Assembly (NCBI GenBank): GCA_028564705.1
Contig: JAPXFQ010000189.1
Location: 2,259,501 to 2,323,500 of the forward strand
Direction: 5' to 3'
Length of the DNA stretch: 64,000 nucleotides
Origin: Apricaphanius iberus
Lineage: Eukaryota > Chordata > Actinopteri > Cyprinodontiformes > Aphaniidae
Each line of letters opens with the position of its first letter. Within the stretch, counting starts at the first letter, position 1. A program made the position numbers and the translations under genes. Below the pieces are notes generated by a model. The model was not told where the DNA came from. It made no database searches and worked only from the letters and a program-made list of their open reading frames with translations. Positions 1 through 57,599 of this stretch are shown piece by piece.

Positions 1-1103
1 TGATGCATAAAATGGATAACTTTGAGGACCTCTTCCCTCAGTAACAACAGCTACAGTGAAGAGTATTATCATGAAATTGCCAATGTAAGGTACATTTAAT
101 GATTGATAAAAATAAAAAAATCAATGTTTTTAGCTTCTGACTGGATACCAGATAGGGTCAGTCAAGATGAAATATCATCTAATTTCTTCTTTCATCTTTA
201 AGAGTTGGTAATGTAGTATTACCATGGTATTTCATGGCAAACCAAAATTTTATTCTTTCTTGAAATATGTTTAAAAACGTGCTACCCCCCCTCTGAAAAC
301 CATGTTATGCTCTGCTTTCCCAGCACCAAACATACAGAAAACACACACTCCTGAATATCATATATTATAAAGGTAAAGGAGCTGCAGCTTGCAAATGAAA
401 TCCCATGTTAAAAATTTTAAAGATAAATCAAACTCTGCAGCTTTAAGCTTACTCTCTAGGTATTTATTAGGATCAGTAGTGGAAGCACTGTTCACAAAAC
501 CAGCTGCTAAGATGAGGAATGCTGTGCTCTAAGGCTACAATGGAAGATTGAGGATTGGAGTGGCGCCAAGAAAAGGGGAAGAACTTTCATTCATTCACTG
601 TCTATCCATTTTCTTTCCTTAAACAATGGATCCAGCATCTGCTGGAAAATTCCCTATTTTTACCACATATTTTCTATTGCTGGAGCTATGATTGTTTTAC
701 CATCCAATAATACAGCTGAGTGGCTATGATTTATTTTCTAACTGAAAACACTCATTAGACTTGGCAGTAAGTAAATTGGTTACAGGTAATCTCTAAAGAC
801 TGTATTTTGTCTGTCTAAACAATCTATATTTAATTTTATATTGAAAAAATTCTTTTGGGAGGGCCCTAATGTAAACATGTTTTACTATTACATGGTGTGA
901 ATCAGCTAAGTTAATCAGTTACTCAGTCTTGGACTTTTTTGTAAGAGACTGAGCAATTTAAACTACATAGTCAATACAGCTAAATGTTTTATGTATCATT
1001 CTACTCAACTTGTCACTTCAAAGCGGCTGAAATAACAGAGGGCACATAGACATTTTCAAGGTCCACTCAGCTTTTATTTTATTTCCTCCTCTTGTCTTTG
1101 CAG
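1..1103 (+). other. adamts3: adamts3 intron, 3' part
   Basis: AT-rich intronic sequence ending at the acceptor cag 1101-1103. I recognise no exon, RNA gene or repeat family in it. Confidence 0.7.
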
Positions 1104-47967
<46,864 letters not shown>

Positions 47968-48740
47968 ACATTGAGCAAGCTGTGAGCATTAGTGGGACTG
48001 ATATGAAAAATCAGCTCACCTCTTGTCTTCCTCTGTTTGTTTTTTTAAAGATGTTTTCTCTATGCCAGTAAACCCTGACAAGCCCAGTGATGGTTACCTC
48101 ATCAAAACCTCAGAGCAAAATGTGTGAAGCATTTGCACGTGCTCTGCACTCTGTGCTTAAAATATGAAGCGGAAGAAGAAAAAAAAAAGTCAAAACACAG
48201 GTGCTGTAAACTATTCAGATTAAAGGACATGTTCAAAATGTGATGACTGCATAGCTACGTTCATGTTTTTATCTGTGTACAGTTGTGTTAGTCTTTTTTC
48301 AAGTGCATTAGAACTACTATTGAACTTGCATTGTGAACATGTTGGTGCATGTGCCCACCATAGCTTCATTAGTGTGACACCAGATTAATATTGGCCTTTT
48401 CCACTTAAAATGAGAATTGTATTACTTCATGAGGAAAATAACTAGTTTTACCTCTTTCTGACCAATAATCATTATGCTGATAATTATGGTTTATCTGGTT
48501 CAATTTCCTAAATTAATTATAAATTCACACATCAGAGGTTTTTTGGCAACCCATACTAATTTTAAGCAATTCCAATTTGATTACAAAATGTTTTTGAATT
48601 TTTTTAATAGAAGTCTAATATTTAATGGGTGGACAAATTGGTATTACAGAGTAATTCAAATCAGTCTTTTTGTTTTTAAAAATACTAATTTAGACCAAAA
48701 AAACTGAACAGTAAAGTGACAGCTTAAAAATAAAAATAAA
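47968..48740 (+). other. adamts3: adamts3 3' UTR (extent uncertain)
   Basis: Sequence after the stop codon is AT-rich and non-coding. The first clear AATAAA hexamer downstream is at 48735-48740, within an A-rich tract; other weaker candidates lie further on. Family 3' UTRs can be several kilobases, so the true end could be beyond 49.5 kb. No transcript evidence is available. Confidence 0.4.
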
Positions 48741-49784
48741 TGTACTAATAATTAAACAAAAACATAATAAAAATAATAAGAACAAGAAGAAGAATAAATC
48801 TACCATCCTTCTCTTCCTAATGTTGTTCAACACTGCTGTCTTCTCCATGTTTTGTTATATATTAAGATATAAAATGAACAGTAACAGGGTTTTATGTTCC
48901 GGTCTACAAAAACAGTCATATTTTCAAGGCTTTGGGGAAACTTAACTACATTTTCTTTCACAAGCTTACAAATCTGTGTTGTTTAAATGATACACTGATC
49001 TGATAGCTATCATTTAGTATTATGATGCAAGTCAAGACATTCGCTGTCCAACTGAAGCGAAATGTTAGCCCTATTAAAGATGGATAACAAATATATCCAT
49101 ACTTGACCTTCAAGCAGATGATGCAAACCCCGTAAGTGCAGCAGTTATCAGTATTTTGTTTGCTTAGTAAATAACAACAGCAATGGTTAAGTCTGCAATT
49201 TTTTTTCTGGTGACACTCTGAAGATTTTATGGTCTGCACACCTGGCAGAGGGCCTCAATACTTCCCTGCCTCTGGTGCTCTTTTTTTATTACTGAGATTT
49301 TCCAAGTCTAATGTAATGATGATATATTTTCACTGATGCAAAATTATGAATTTTGCAAGCCAACCCCACTGTACTGTAGCATACCTTCCGTGTACCTTTG
49401 TGGGACTTAATGCTAAGCATTAAAAAAAAGTCAAAATATGTTGTGATATTTTTGTAACTCCTGCAATTTTCAGATCGTGTGCATTTTGTAAATTAGAAGT
49501 TAAAAACATTTGAAATTGGAAACAATAGGCAGAGGTACACATCTAGGGAGTGCAGCTGGAAATAGTTCTACACGGTTCCTGCTCTTGTTAACACCTTCTC
49601 TATTTTTATTGTATAGCTCTTGTATATACGTACATGAATGAAAGCTTTAAGTGTTGATATTTATTGAATTTTTAAGTGGTAAAGTGAACAAAGTAAAATT
49701 AATTTCAAAGAAAAAAACATTGATTTTTGTTATTTCACTTTGCTATTTTGTTTTTAGTTTGTATTATTTCTTATATACCAATAC

Positions 49785-50560
49785 AGTGCCTTGCAAAAGT
49801 AACAACCATTTCTTTTTTTCCCCCTACATTTTGTCACGTTAGAGCCTCGAGTGTCATTGTGTTTTATTAGACTTTTGGAAACTAGTGCATAATTGTGACA
49901 TGGAAGGAAACTTCTTCCTGGTTTCCAAAGGATTTTTCAAATAAATACATAAAAATAGCTGTCTTTATGTGCATTCAGTTCCCTTCACTCTGATACATGA
50001 ACTAAAATCAAGTATCAACATTGTCCATTAAAAAATAATCTAACTGGTAAAAAGAATCCACCCTTGTTTAATATGATCTTAGTATAATACAGTTTTTCTG
50101 TAAAGGCCTCAGCGGTTTGTTAGAGAACAAACCGCTTCATAATGATCAGACATGACACAGTTAAAGTTTTGGAGAAGTTTAAAATAGGTTAATCTTGAAA
50201 GCAATATTGCAAGCTCTAAATGTCTTTATAGGCAATGTTCAATCCAGCTAATGAAAATGGGAAGAGTATGACACTCCTATTAACATATTGAAACTTTGAC
50301 ATCCAGCTAAACTGGAGAGCATCCATCAGAGAAGCACTCAAAAAGTATTGGGTAACTCTTGAGGAGCTTCACAGATCCACAGCTCAGGTGGGAGAATCTG
50401 TTGGCAGATCATTCGTTCCATGAATCTTCACAGAAGACTAAGGAGAAGAAAACCAGTGTATTAAAGCAAACCATAAAGTATTGTTTTAAGTTTAACACCA
50501 ACTTTGAAGGGGAAACAGCTAATGCATGGGAAAGGGGCTATGGTCAGATGAGATGTTTTT
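49785..50560 (+). mobile_element. Tc1-like remnant, 5' end to transposase region
   Basis: Starts cagtgccttgcaaaagtaac, continues ttttgtcacgttagagcc, tgtaaaggcctcagcggttt, gttcaatccagc, gatccacagctcaggtggga, ggtcagatgagat. Collinear with the teleost Tc1 family for nearly 800 bp but frame-broken. Confidence 0.78.
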
Positions 50561-51462
50561 GCACTAGATGTACAATCTAATCTAAATCTAACAGAAAAAT
50601 TCAGTCATAAAAATCAGAGAGTGAAATATATTCTGGGAAAATTGTGGCGTATGATAGCTCCTGTAACCAGTCTCTGATTGTTTCTTCTTTTGCACAGACA
50701 TGAGTACTTCTATTACTGCCTCCTTTCTCTGATCCTGCTTTCCCTCGTTTCATCATCCGACTAATATTAAGCAAATGTTCTTTACTATCCATTTATTGAT
50801 TGATTTATGTCTTCGTCACACCTATTGGACATGACTCGACTGCAGCAAGATACTATTCTGTCTATTGTCTTCCATTGTACAGCGTAATTAGAAATTTGTG
50901 TCAAGACTGGAAAACTGGTGTTCAGATATACTCAAGATCCAATATGTCTGAGTTTCAGCATCTGCGTGTGTAACGCTGATAGCGAGATCCCCCCAAACGA
51001 CTTTCAGTTGTAATTCCATCAAAACATGCTTCTACAAAGCCTTAACACACTAAGTATTATACTTATTCACTTTGTGATACTACTGTCTTACAAAAAACTT
51101 TTTTTTAAAATACATTGAAGACTATGGCTATGCTGTGAAATCCAATGCAATGCACTGCAACTAAATAGAGAACAGCAACTTTAAATAGGATTTCATGAAC
51201 CAAAACCTTTAACTCCTATCTAATTTCTTTATAAATCAAATTATGTTAACCTACAGGACATTCTATGTGATAAGACATGTGCTGCAAAGTTTACCTTGTG
51301 TTCAGTCTTTTTTTGTAGGTGCAAAGTAAAAGCAAGTCTGACATGCACATTGAAGACCTTTATTCATTCCGTCCAGTCTTTTGCAGGGTGTCATGTATCA
51401 AGAGACAAGTTGTGACTCTTAAACAGGAAATCTCTGAGAGGTTTAAGTGGCACAATTTTACA

Positions 51463-51468
51463 TTTATT
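51463..51468 (-). terminator. Candidate polyadenylation signal of the StAR-type gene
   Basis: AATAAA on the - strand about 145 bp after the stop codon. It is the first canonical hexamer downstream that I could find; not backed by transcript data. Confidence 0.35.
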
Positions 51469-51612
51469 CCTATTAAAATACAACTTCCATCCACCAGGCT
51501 GGTTCTCCCGTTTGCTAGCTCTTCTTAAAGCTGGTCATCTCCTCCAGGCAGCATTTCTGTTCAACTGGGTAGCGTTTTGTCACGCAGCCAGTCTATCACA
51601 ATGAAGACTCAA

Positions 51613-51705
51613 TTATCTATGCCTGAGATGTTTTCGAAGGTGTCTTGTGAAATCCAGCTGAGCTCGAGGCAAACCCTGATTAACAATAGACTTAGGCAGC
51701 CAGCC
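51613..51705 (-). CDS. StAR-type exon 7: C-terminal helix and stop
   Basis: 31 codons including TAA at 51615-51613, acceptor cttttcccag. Encodes GWLPKSIVNQGLPRAQLDF and TRHLRKHLRHR, the C-terminal helix that caps the sterol pocket. It ends sooner than human StAR, after the conserved LRKxL. Confidence 0.92.
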   Translation of the reverse strand, partial: GWLPKSIVNQGLPRAQLDFTRHLRKHLRHR

Positions 51706-54700
51706 CTGGGAAAAGCAAGATACGAAAAGTCACCATCTGAATTTTTGTCACAACCAGCTAAGGAAATATAGCTTTACTTCAACAATGGGCTGTTCATGTG
51801 TAAATATACTCCAATTTTGAAGGAATGGATGATGTAAAATAATAATATTATTAAATGTTCTACTATGCACTCATTGACTTTAATGTTTTTATTTAGATTT
51901 GATGAAATGGACAAAGAAGTATATAACTATGAAGGAGAAGGAAAGAGATGTAGGGTTATTGAAAAGTTTTGTCAAATTAAACAAAAACTGAAAAATTGAA
52001 ATGTATTCAGAGCTTTAAGTCAATACTTTGTAGAACCACTTTCTTCGGCTATAGCTGCAAGTCTTTTGGTGTATGGCACTACCAGCTTTACACATCTAGA
52101 TCATTTTGCCAGTTCTTTCTTGCAAAATTGATATAATTCAGGCAATTTAAATAGAGAGGGTCTCTGACCAGAGATTTTTAACTATCTCGCATAGTGTTCC
52201 ACCAAATCCCCATGCTCCGATGTAAACAACTCCATAAAGTAGCTGTGGCTACATGGTGGAGGCTCAGTCTCCAGTGGGAAGTTCAACTTTCGCCTTAGTC
52301 CCAAGCATTTTGCAGCCTTTAATTTTTTTCAGGATTGCCCTCTATCAAAGCTTGTAATATTGACAGCTCATAACTACTCAACACAACCCTAATTTTACAA
52401 AAAAACATTATAAATTAATACATCTTTGTACCCTGCTCCAAACAGACAGAAAACAGGCACACAAAAACTGAATATATAAAGTCTCCATGGATGAATAAAA
52501 AACTAAAATGCCAATCACCTTAACATCCATGTTGAGGAGCCATGTAAAGCTACTTTTTGTTCCGTCTTCATTCAGAGCTTTAATAATGATGCAGGTTGGC
52601 CCATCCTCAGCTCTGCGTTAAATTAAAAAAAGACATCCATGAAAATCACAGTTGAATAATTATAGCACAATTATAATGTGTGCAATGCCTCTCTGCACCA
52701 CATTCTTCAAACTTTTCTATGTACACAGGCAAAAGGCGAATAAAGTCGTTTTGATTGCTCTTCCTCACACATTGTATCAGCAGGACAGCATTTAAATTGG
52801 CTTTAGGTCCATACCAATTTGCCTCTAGTAACATTCTTGTTAACCTAAGCCACATTTTATATTAAGTTCAAACAAAATCAGGAGTGTCTATCAACATAAA
52901 ATGAAAACAAGAAACTCGATCATACAAAGCGACTATCACTGTACTAGAATGAGTAATATGGATACTATATTTTTATGGTTATCTTAGCTACCGATGAGCT
53001 GCACTTCTCCCCAGAGAAACAGCTCACTTTTCTGTAGCTTAGAAAATGAAAAAGTCTTGACTTGAATTATTATTACATTTGTTTGATGTGCTGTTTCCAT
53101 TCTCCATACTTAACTAATCCACTAAATTTTACTAAAACAAATTTCTTAAACAATGACATGTCGAAACCATAAACACTGAATGTATTTATTAGGGACTGTA
53201 CCTGATCAACCAGAAAACTCAAGTATATTAAAAAAGAACTAATCCAACCAGATGTTTTTATGTTGTAATCTCATCATATCCACCACTGAGAGTGACAATA
53301 CTGACTTTACATGCAAAGATATGAAAGGTTCAATGGAGCAATTTAGATTTTCGTTTTGGAATTTGGCTGGATTACAACATACCTCACAAAGCCAGCCTGA
53401 GGTGGGAATGACTCCAGCCGAATTGCTGCTCCTCCGAGATAAAGGCAGGATTTTTGTTTGCAGCTGTGTCTGACACTCAGGAAATCCCTTTGCCCAATCA
53501 GATTCCCCGTTGTCGCTGCAGAAATCTCGTGAGTCACAACTGTTTCAGATCCAGCTCGTTTTAGAACCTTTATACCACAAAACACAAGTTAGAGCAACTT
53601 ATTGCTTTTCATAACATAAAATATAACCTACAAAAATGACTAAAATGAGACGGAAACATCCTAACAAGTACACTTAATAAATCAGAATACAATTTGCAAC
53701 AATATTACTTCCAGTAATTCATTTTAATATGTTAAATATTATGTCATTTTAAAAGAAGATGATTATTCACAGAGGGCTGTGCCTAAGCATATTCATAAAA
53801 AGTTGAGTGGAAAGAAAAACTGTAGTAGAAAAATGTGCACAAACAAACCACAACACTGAGCGAAATGTAAAACAAAGTCCATTCAAGATTTTGGGAGGAT
53901 TCACATGGCATGGACAGCAGCTGGAGTCATTGGTTCAGATTTTAGTTTTAACTGTCACTTTCCCTCCCATGACAGAAAGAGGAAAGTCTACCCAAGTAAG
54001 TGTCTGCAATGAGATTTATTCAAATCTCAACTCTCAAACTAATAATTTATTTTCAACTGCAGACTCTTATTTAAGAAGTTATTTAATTATTTTAAGCACA
54101 CCTTGATTTGTTGTACACTTGGGTTCCACTGGTGCATGTCCTCAACTCTGACAAACAGCAGATCATAAAGGTCATCCAAGCTGGCTTCCAAGACCGCTTC
54201 TAGCCTGAAGACCTTTCCAGCCCCTGGGATCATTTTGCTACAGATCACATCACCATGGTTCTGAACAGAAAAAACAACAACAAAGCATTTTATAGAAGTT
54301 TTACTTCCATGTAGGAGTGACTAAAGTGCAGCTGACTTGACAGTGAGGGTAAATTTCAAGACACAAAAGAGACTTGCAATGTAGATTTTACCTCTTGGAT
54401 CTCGAGCTTCCATCCTTCTCTGTCCTCCAACATGCTGATAGCCTTCCTTAGTGCTTCTTTGCCATGTTGTATGTAAAACAGCTGATCTTCACTCACCATC
54501 ACTTCTGTTTTGGGCTCTGCAAACAACTTGTGAGTATAAGTTAACAGTAAAACATTTTACAACAGAAACAGCAGTGTTTTTATACCATCATGCTGTCCCG
54601 TGTGAGGTTTGATTTGTGCCCAATGCTTCATTTGTGTGATCTCCTTGCTTATTACTGCCACAGCTGTGCGTTGAAGCCCTGCATTTTAGCATGGGAAGAA

Positions 54701-54841
54701 AAACGATTACATCCAAAACAGCATTTGAATTGAGCAAAGAGAAGCTTTTTCTCTCTGATCTCTGATCTTTGTTCTACCTGACATGCTTCTGAGGTGTGGG
54801 TAGGAGATTCCACAGCAGAGCTTCACAACTGCGGGCAGCAT
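51613..54841 (-). CDS. StAR (STARD1)-type steroidogenic acute regulatory protein, 7 exons, complete
   Basis: Cholesterol-transfer protein of the mitochondrial outer membrane that limits steroid hormone synthesis. Seven exons of 64, 93, 125, 159, 185, 94 and 93 coding nt join in phase to 270 aa (human StAR 285). MLPAVVKLCCGISYPHLRSM is the mitochondrial targeting start. The START domain fills roughly residues 90-268 with GKVFRLE, WNPSVQQIK, TGNLIGQRDFLSVR, AEDGPTC, FTWLLNMDVKGWLPKS and LDFTRHLRKHL. Residues equivalent to human E169, R182 and R188, needed for activity, are kept. The canonical RRGS phosphorylation site reads KQKS. STARD3 is excluded because there is no MENTAL region and the start matches StAR; divergence suggests the teleost second paralogue (StAR2-like), so no symbol is given. 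It is convergent with adamts3. Confidence 0.9.
51985..52230 (-). mobile_element. Tc1-like remnant in StAR-type intron 6
   Basis: In + orientation it reads caatactttgtagaaccact, agctgcaagtcttttggtgt and ctagatcattttgccagttc, the reverse complement of the 3' end of a Tc1 transposase gene. Intronic. Confidence 0.65.
52519..52612 (-). CDS. StAR-type exon 6: START domain
   Basis: 94 nt, acceptor ttaacgcag, donor gtgatt. Encodes AEDGPTCIIIKALNEDGTKS and SFTWLLNMDVK. The first base completes the arginine codon of exon 5, confirming phase. Confidence 0.92.
53383..53567 (-). CDS. StAR-type exon 5: START core
   Basis: 185 nt, acceptor gtggtataaag (purine-rich, weak), donor gtatgt, ends in phase 2. 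Encodes VLKRAGSETVVTHEISAATT, GNLIGQRDFLSVRHSC and LYLGGAAIRLESFPPQAGFV. The THE glutamate and two RDF/SVR arginines correspond to human E169, R182 and R188. Confidence 0.93.
53770..53945 (+). mobile_element. MITE/transposase remnant in StAR-type intron 4
   Basis: aaaagttgagtggaaagaaa with actgtagtagaaaaatgtgc and gattttgggaggattcacat with gcatggacagcagctggagt resemble the interior of the acaggtgcatctc-type teleost repeat. Shares aaaaagttgagtggaa with 35260. Confidence 0.45.
54102..54260 (-). CDS. StAR-type exon 4: START domain
   Basis: 53 codons, acceptor ttctgttcag, donor gtgtgc; both ends phase 0. The length equals my recollection of human STAR exon 4 (159 nt). Encodes HGDVICSKMIPGAGKVFRLE, DDLYDLLFVRVEDMHQW, NPSVQQIK. 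Confidence 0.92.
54392..54516 (-). CDS. StAR-type exon 3
   Basis: 125 nt, acceptor gtttgcag, donor gtaaaa. Encodes EPKTEVMVSEDQLFYIQHG, EALRKAISMLEDREGWKLE. This is the helix before the START domain (QGxEAxxKxxxIL..xGW in StAR). Confidence 0.9.
54586..54678 (-). CDS. StAR-type exon 2
   Basis: 93 nt, acceptor aaaatgcag, donor gtataa. Encodes GLQRTAVAVISKEITQMKHW, matching the GLRxxAVxAI helix of StAR, then QIKPHTGQHD. It is shorter than in human StAR and lacks the RRRSS segment with its Ser57-type site. Confidence 0.86.
54778..54841 (-). CDS. StAR-type exon 1: start codon and targeting peptide
   Basis: ATG at 54841-54839, 64 nt, donor gtagaa. Encodes MLPAVVKLCCGISYPHLRSMS plus one base. It aligns from the first residue with the StAR N-terminus (MLxxxxKLCxGxSYxH), so the in-frame upstream extension is treated as 5' UTR. 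Confidence 0.88.
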
Positions 54842-54891
54842 GTTGTCTGTCTTCGCCAGAGACAGCAAAGTATTGAAGGAGTTGCTAACAT

Positions 54892-54928
54892 CTTTATATG
54901 GCTTGTGAAGGACACGCCAAAGAGATAA
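54892..54928 (-). promoter_or_regulatory. Candidate core promoter of the StAR-type gene: TATAAAG and GATA motif
   Basis: On the - strand TATAAAG occupies 54898-54892, about 51-57 bp before the start codon, and a TTATCT (GATA-factor type) motif lies at 54928-54923, about 25 bp further upstream. Known mammalian StAR promoters combine a TATA-like box with a proximal GATA-4 site. Function here is inferred from spacing only; short AT motifs arise by chance in such DNA. Confidence 0.35.
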
Positions 54929-56468
54929 AGGCCAGAGAAAAAGAAAAAAAGATAGGGCTTGTTCTGGATCAGTCCTGAAGGCCGTGCTTGACAAGAGCTT
55001 TTTTTTTTAAACAGATGAGTGAACTCAAGGTGGAAAAGAAAAGCTGCACAAAAGACACAATAGCAAGATATTGCTTTGAGCATGAAACGCGGATAATGAA
55101 TTTAAACTAAGTGTTCCCGAAGGTTGTAGCAGTGAAATAAAATGTAATTAGATTTAAAACTACTTCTTATAGCACAACTGTGACTATAATTATAAGTATA
55201 AGAGGCTGGTTTTCTTTCAAACTGCACATCGTCCATTTGAATCTCTTTTTATATAGGAATCCAATCCTTATAATTAACATTTTCTTGAGTTTCTTTTGCA
55301 AAGTTTCTGCATTCTGTGCATGCATGTGTGTATAATCTGCTGTATCTAAAATATTTGCCCCAGTGCCGCCCTGTCTTCTCAATGCTGCCAAGAATAGTTG
55401 CTGCTCAGAGAGCACCAGAAACCAGCTTCCTCTTATCACCAAAGCCAACAGGTGTCCTTGTTAGAAGGATTCCTGACGTAAATGATAAACTTCACCTGCT
55501 GACAGGGCAATGCGGTTATTTAAATTTTTTTTCTGATGTACAAGGTTCATAACACATTAGGAATAAACTAAGAGAAAATCAAAGAGGAACAGTGAGCATG
55601 TAAAAGAACAACAATAAAGCCAGTACGGTTACTCAGAACTATTATACTTTAGCAAAAGAATAATGGACGCCTTTAGTTCTCACAAAAAGAAATTTGACTT
55701 CATTTGTCCCCCTTCAAATGAATTCATGTCCAAACCTTTTCAGCTCAAAACTGGGCCCTCCCGCTATCAAATTACGGCCTAAGATATATTTAAAAATTAG
55801 ACCTGTTTGTGAAGAAAAATATATTCCTGATTTTGAAGTTACATAAAACATTATTTTATTTGCTTGCAGTAGGGGTTTCAGATCTTCTAAAAATTGAATT
55901 CATATAAAATTCGTAGCTTATTAGTATGAAATATTTTACATTTTTTGACAATTCAATACAACATTTTTTCCTAGTAGGTATTATTTTTAGCCATTTCAAT
56001 TTGATTCTACTATTTTTTTGTTTAAAACATCTTTTTAATGAAGTTAGCTTTTATTTTCATTGTAGTGTTTTTCCCATTTACTTATTTATTTAAAAGTATG
56101 TTTTTGAATTGAATGAGTAAATCTGCCTGTGTGGGTCAGAGGGTGGGCCCTAATATAACTTTTTTTTGTCAATTTCACAATGTCACATTACTTATTTGTT
56201 TATTAGTTTTTCATGTAGACACAATTTAAAAGGTTTTATTTATTTCTGTATTTTCTATGGATTTATTTAAATGTATTTATTGAATTTTGAGCACTTTGCT
56301 GTTCCATAATGGAAAGCAAGACGTACCACAGTTCGATAAATCAAAATGTCCCAGAACATATATTTATACATCTGAAAACATTAATAAAACGTACCAAATA
56401 AATATGCATTATTATCATATATAAATTACTTGAAGTTCAATTACTATTTTACCGTATTGCTGTGTGCT

Positions 56469-56529
56469 GACAATATCATAAATGTCTTATATCTGTTGAC
56501 AATATCATAAATGTCTTATATCTGTTGAC
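56469..56529 (+). repeat. Perfect 29 bp tandem duplication
   Basis: gacaatatcataaatgtctt atatctgtt occurs twice without a mismatch (56469-56497, 56498-56526), followed by gac. Confidence 0.95.
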
Positions 56530-56609
56530 TTAAAAAAAATGTCTAAAAGTAGCTAACACTGCTATAGAAAAGTAGAGTTAGTCCCTCTGAGCTGTTTTGA
56601 TCTTTAAAG

Positions 56610-56819
56610 CAGTGTTTTTCAACCCTGGTCCTCAAGGCACTGTCAAACACTATCCTGAGTGTTTTAGAAGTTTCCCTGCTCAAACACATCTGAATCAGAT
56701 GACTGCAGCTCAACAAAAGCCTGTAAATCAGCCACCAACTAAAATCAGCTGTGCTGAAGCAGGGAAAAACCTAAAACATGTAGGATAGTGTGCCTCAAGG
56801 ACCTGGGGTTGGAAACATG
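56610..56819 (+). mobile_element. hAT foldback MITE with 8 bp target duplication
   Basis: 210 bp. Left cagtgtttttcaaccctggt cctcaagg and right complement of caaggacctggggttggaaa, with long inner inverted arms around tttccctgct/agcaggga. Flanks CTTTAAAG (56602-56609) and CTTAAAAG (56820-56827) form an 8 bp duplication with one mismatch, the hAT hallmark. Confidence 0.8.
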
Positions 56820-57011
56820 CTTAAAAGGATATTCCTCTCCTAAATAAAAAAAATGCATGCTAGTAGTTCCCATTAACTTACATTGTTATTTGCTAAACTA
56901 AAGTAAACGGACTGCTGTCAGATCAGTGGAATTACTGGACTGGTTACAAAATGCTTTTTTATCCCCTATCTAACTCTGAGAAATATGGAATCAAACAAAT
57001 TTTTACTTAGG

Positions 57012-57590
57012 GGTAGCCTGGAAAAATCCAGACTCTAATGTATTAATATTAAGGGTCTGGCAACGAGTAATGATAAGGTCATAACTCGAGGGGTGGAACC
57101 AATCATGCATGTGAAGCTCTCACTGCACGCAGTTGGATGACGCCACAACTAATCACAACAATACACCGTGTGATGTATCCAGAGCAGTAGCGTAGCTACC
57201 AGCGGAGCTAACTGGTAGATTAGACTCTTGCCGTATCCAGTATCCAAAACAGCGGAAACATCCTTTTTGCAAAGGAATGATATGAACACAGTTTCCTGTT
57301 CATCTTTTAGATGAAAAGCCAAGTCTAACTTGTTCATTGTAGCGGCCAAAGCCATTTCAAACAACTCTTGTTCATCTGTAGCCACTGTTTACTAAATGAT
57401 TCCGGATGTTGCAGCGCTGTCGTCATCATCTTAGCTCGCTTCTGGCCTGCTTACATCACATACACCAATTTGATTGGTTCCCCGAACTGCTTACATAATG
57501 CAGTAAGAGTATCATTGCTCAATGCCAGAGTGTCTTGCAGAGACAATTCAAATTGTGCTCTCGCGAGACCTCTTGATTTCCAGGGTAATG
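57012..57590 (-). mobile_element. DNA element carrying a RecQ-like helicase fragment
   Basis: Ends gtagcctggaaaaatc and complement ttaccctggaaatc form short inverted repeats. The - strand frame 57385-57149 reads AVLDTGYGKSLIYQLAPLV, a Walker A region like that of RecQ-type helicases (normally PTGxGKS). The fragment is isolated, with no helicase motifs II-VI. Probably a non-autonomous relative of a helicase-carrying fish transposon. Confidence 0.55.
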
Positions 57591-57599
57591 TACTGTAGG

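Larger units (their letters stand above)
48741..51612. other. Tail-to-tail region between adamts3 and the StAR-type gene
   Basis: Contains possible further adamts3 3' UTR, a Tc1 remnant at 49785-50560 and the StAR-type 3' UTR (- strand) near 51.3-51.6 kb. No further exon recognised. The - strand frame at 50792-50601 has no family signature. Confidence 0.6.
54842..56600. other. Upstream of the StAR-type gene
   Basis: Apart from the candidate core promoter and a 29 bp duplication at 56.47 kb nothing is recognised. AT-rich, no exon pattern. Confidence 0.55.

Noticed and set aside
50601..50792. Minus-strand frame with IRDWLQELSYATIF, briefly considered a SAM-like domain
   Set aside because: Only about 25 residues are suggestive, no flanking exons in phase, and the context is repeat-derived.
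53807..54106. 99-codon plus-strand frame
   Set aside because: Covers a repeat remnant in a StAR-type intron and ends at the antisense edge of exon 4.
54842..54994. In-frame N-terminal extension of the StAR-type exon 1
   Set aside because: StAR homologues begin at the MLPAVVKLC methionine; a TATA-like box lies within the extension, and its residues resemble nothing in the family.
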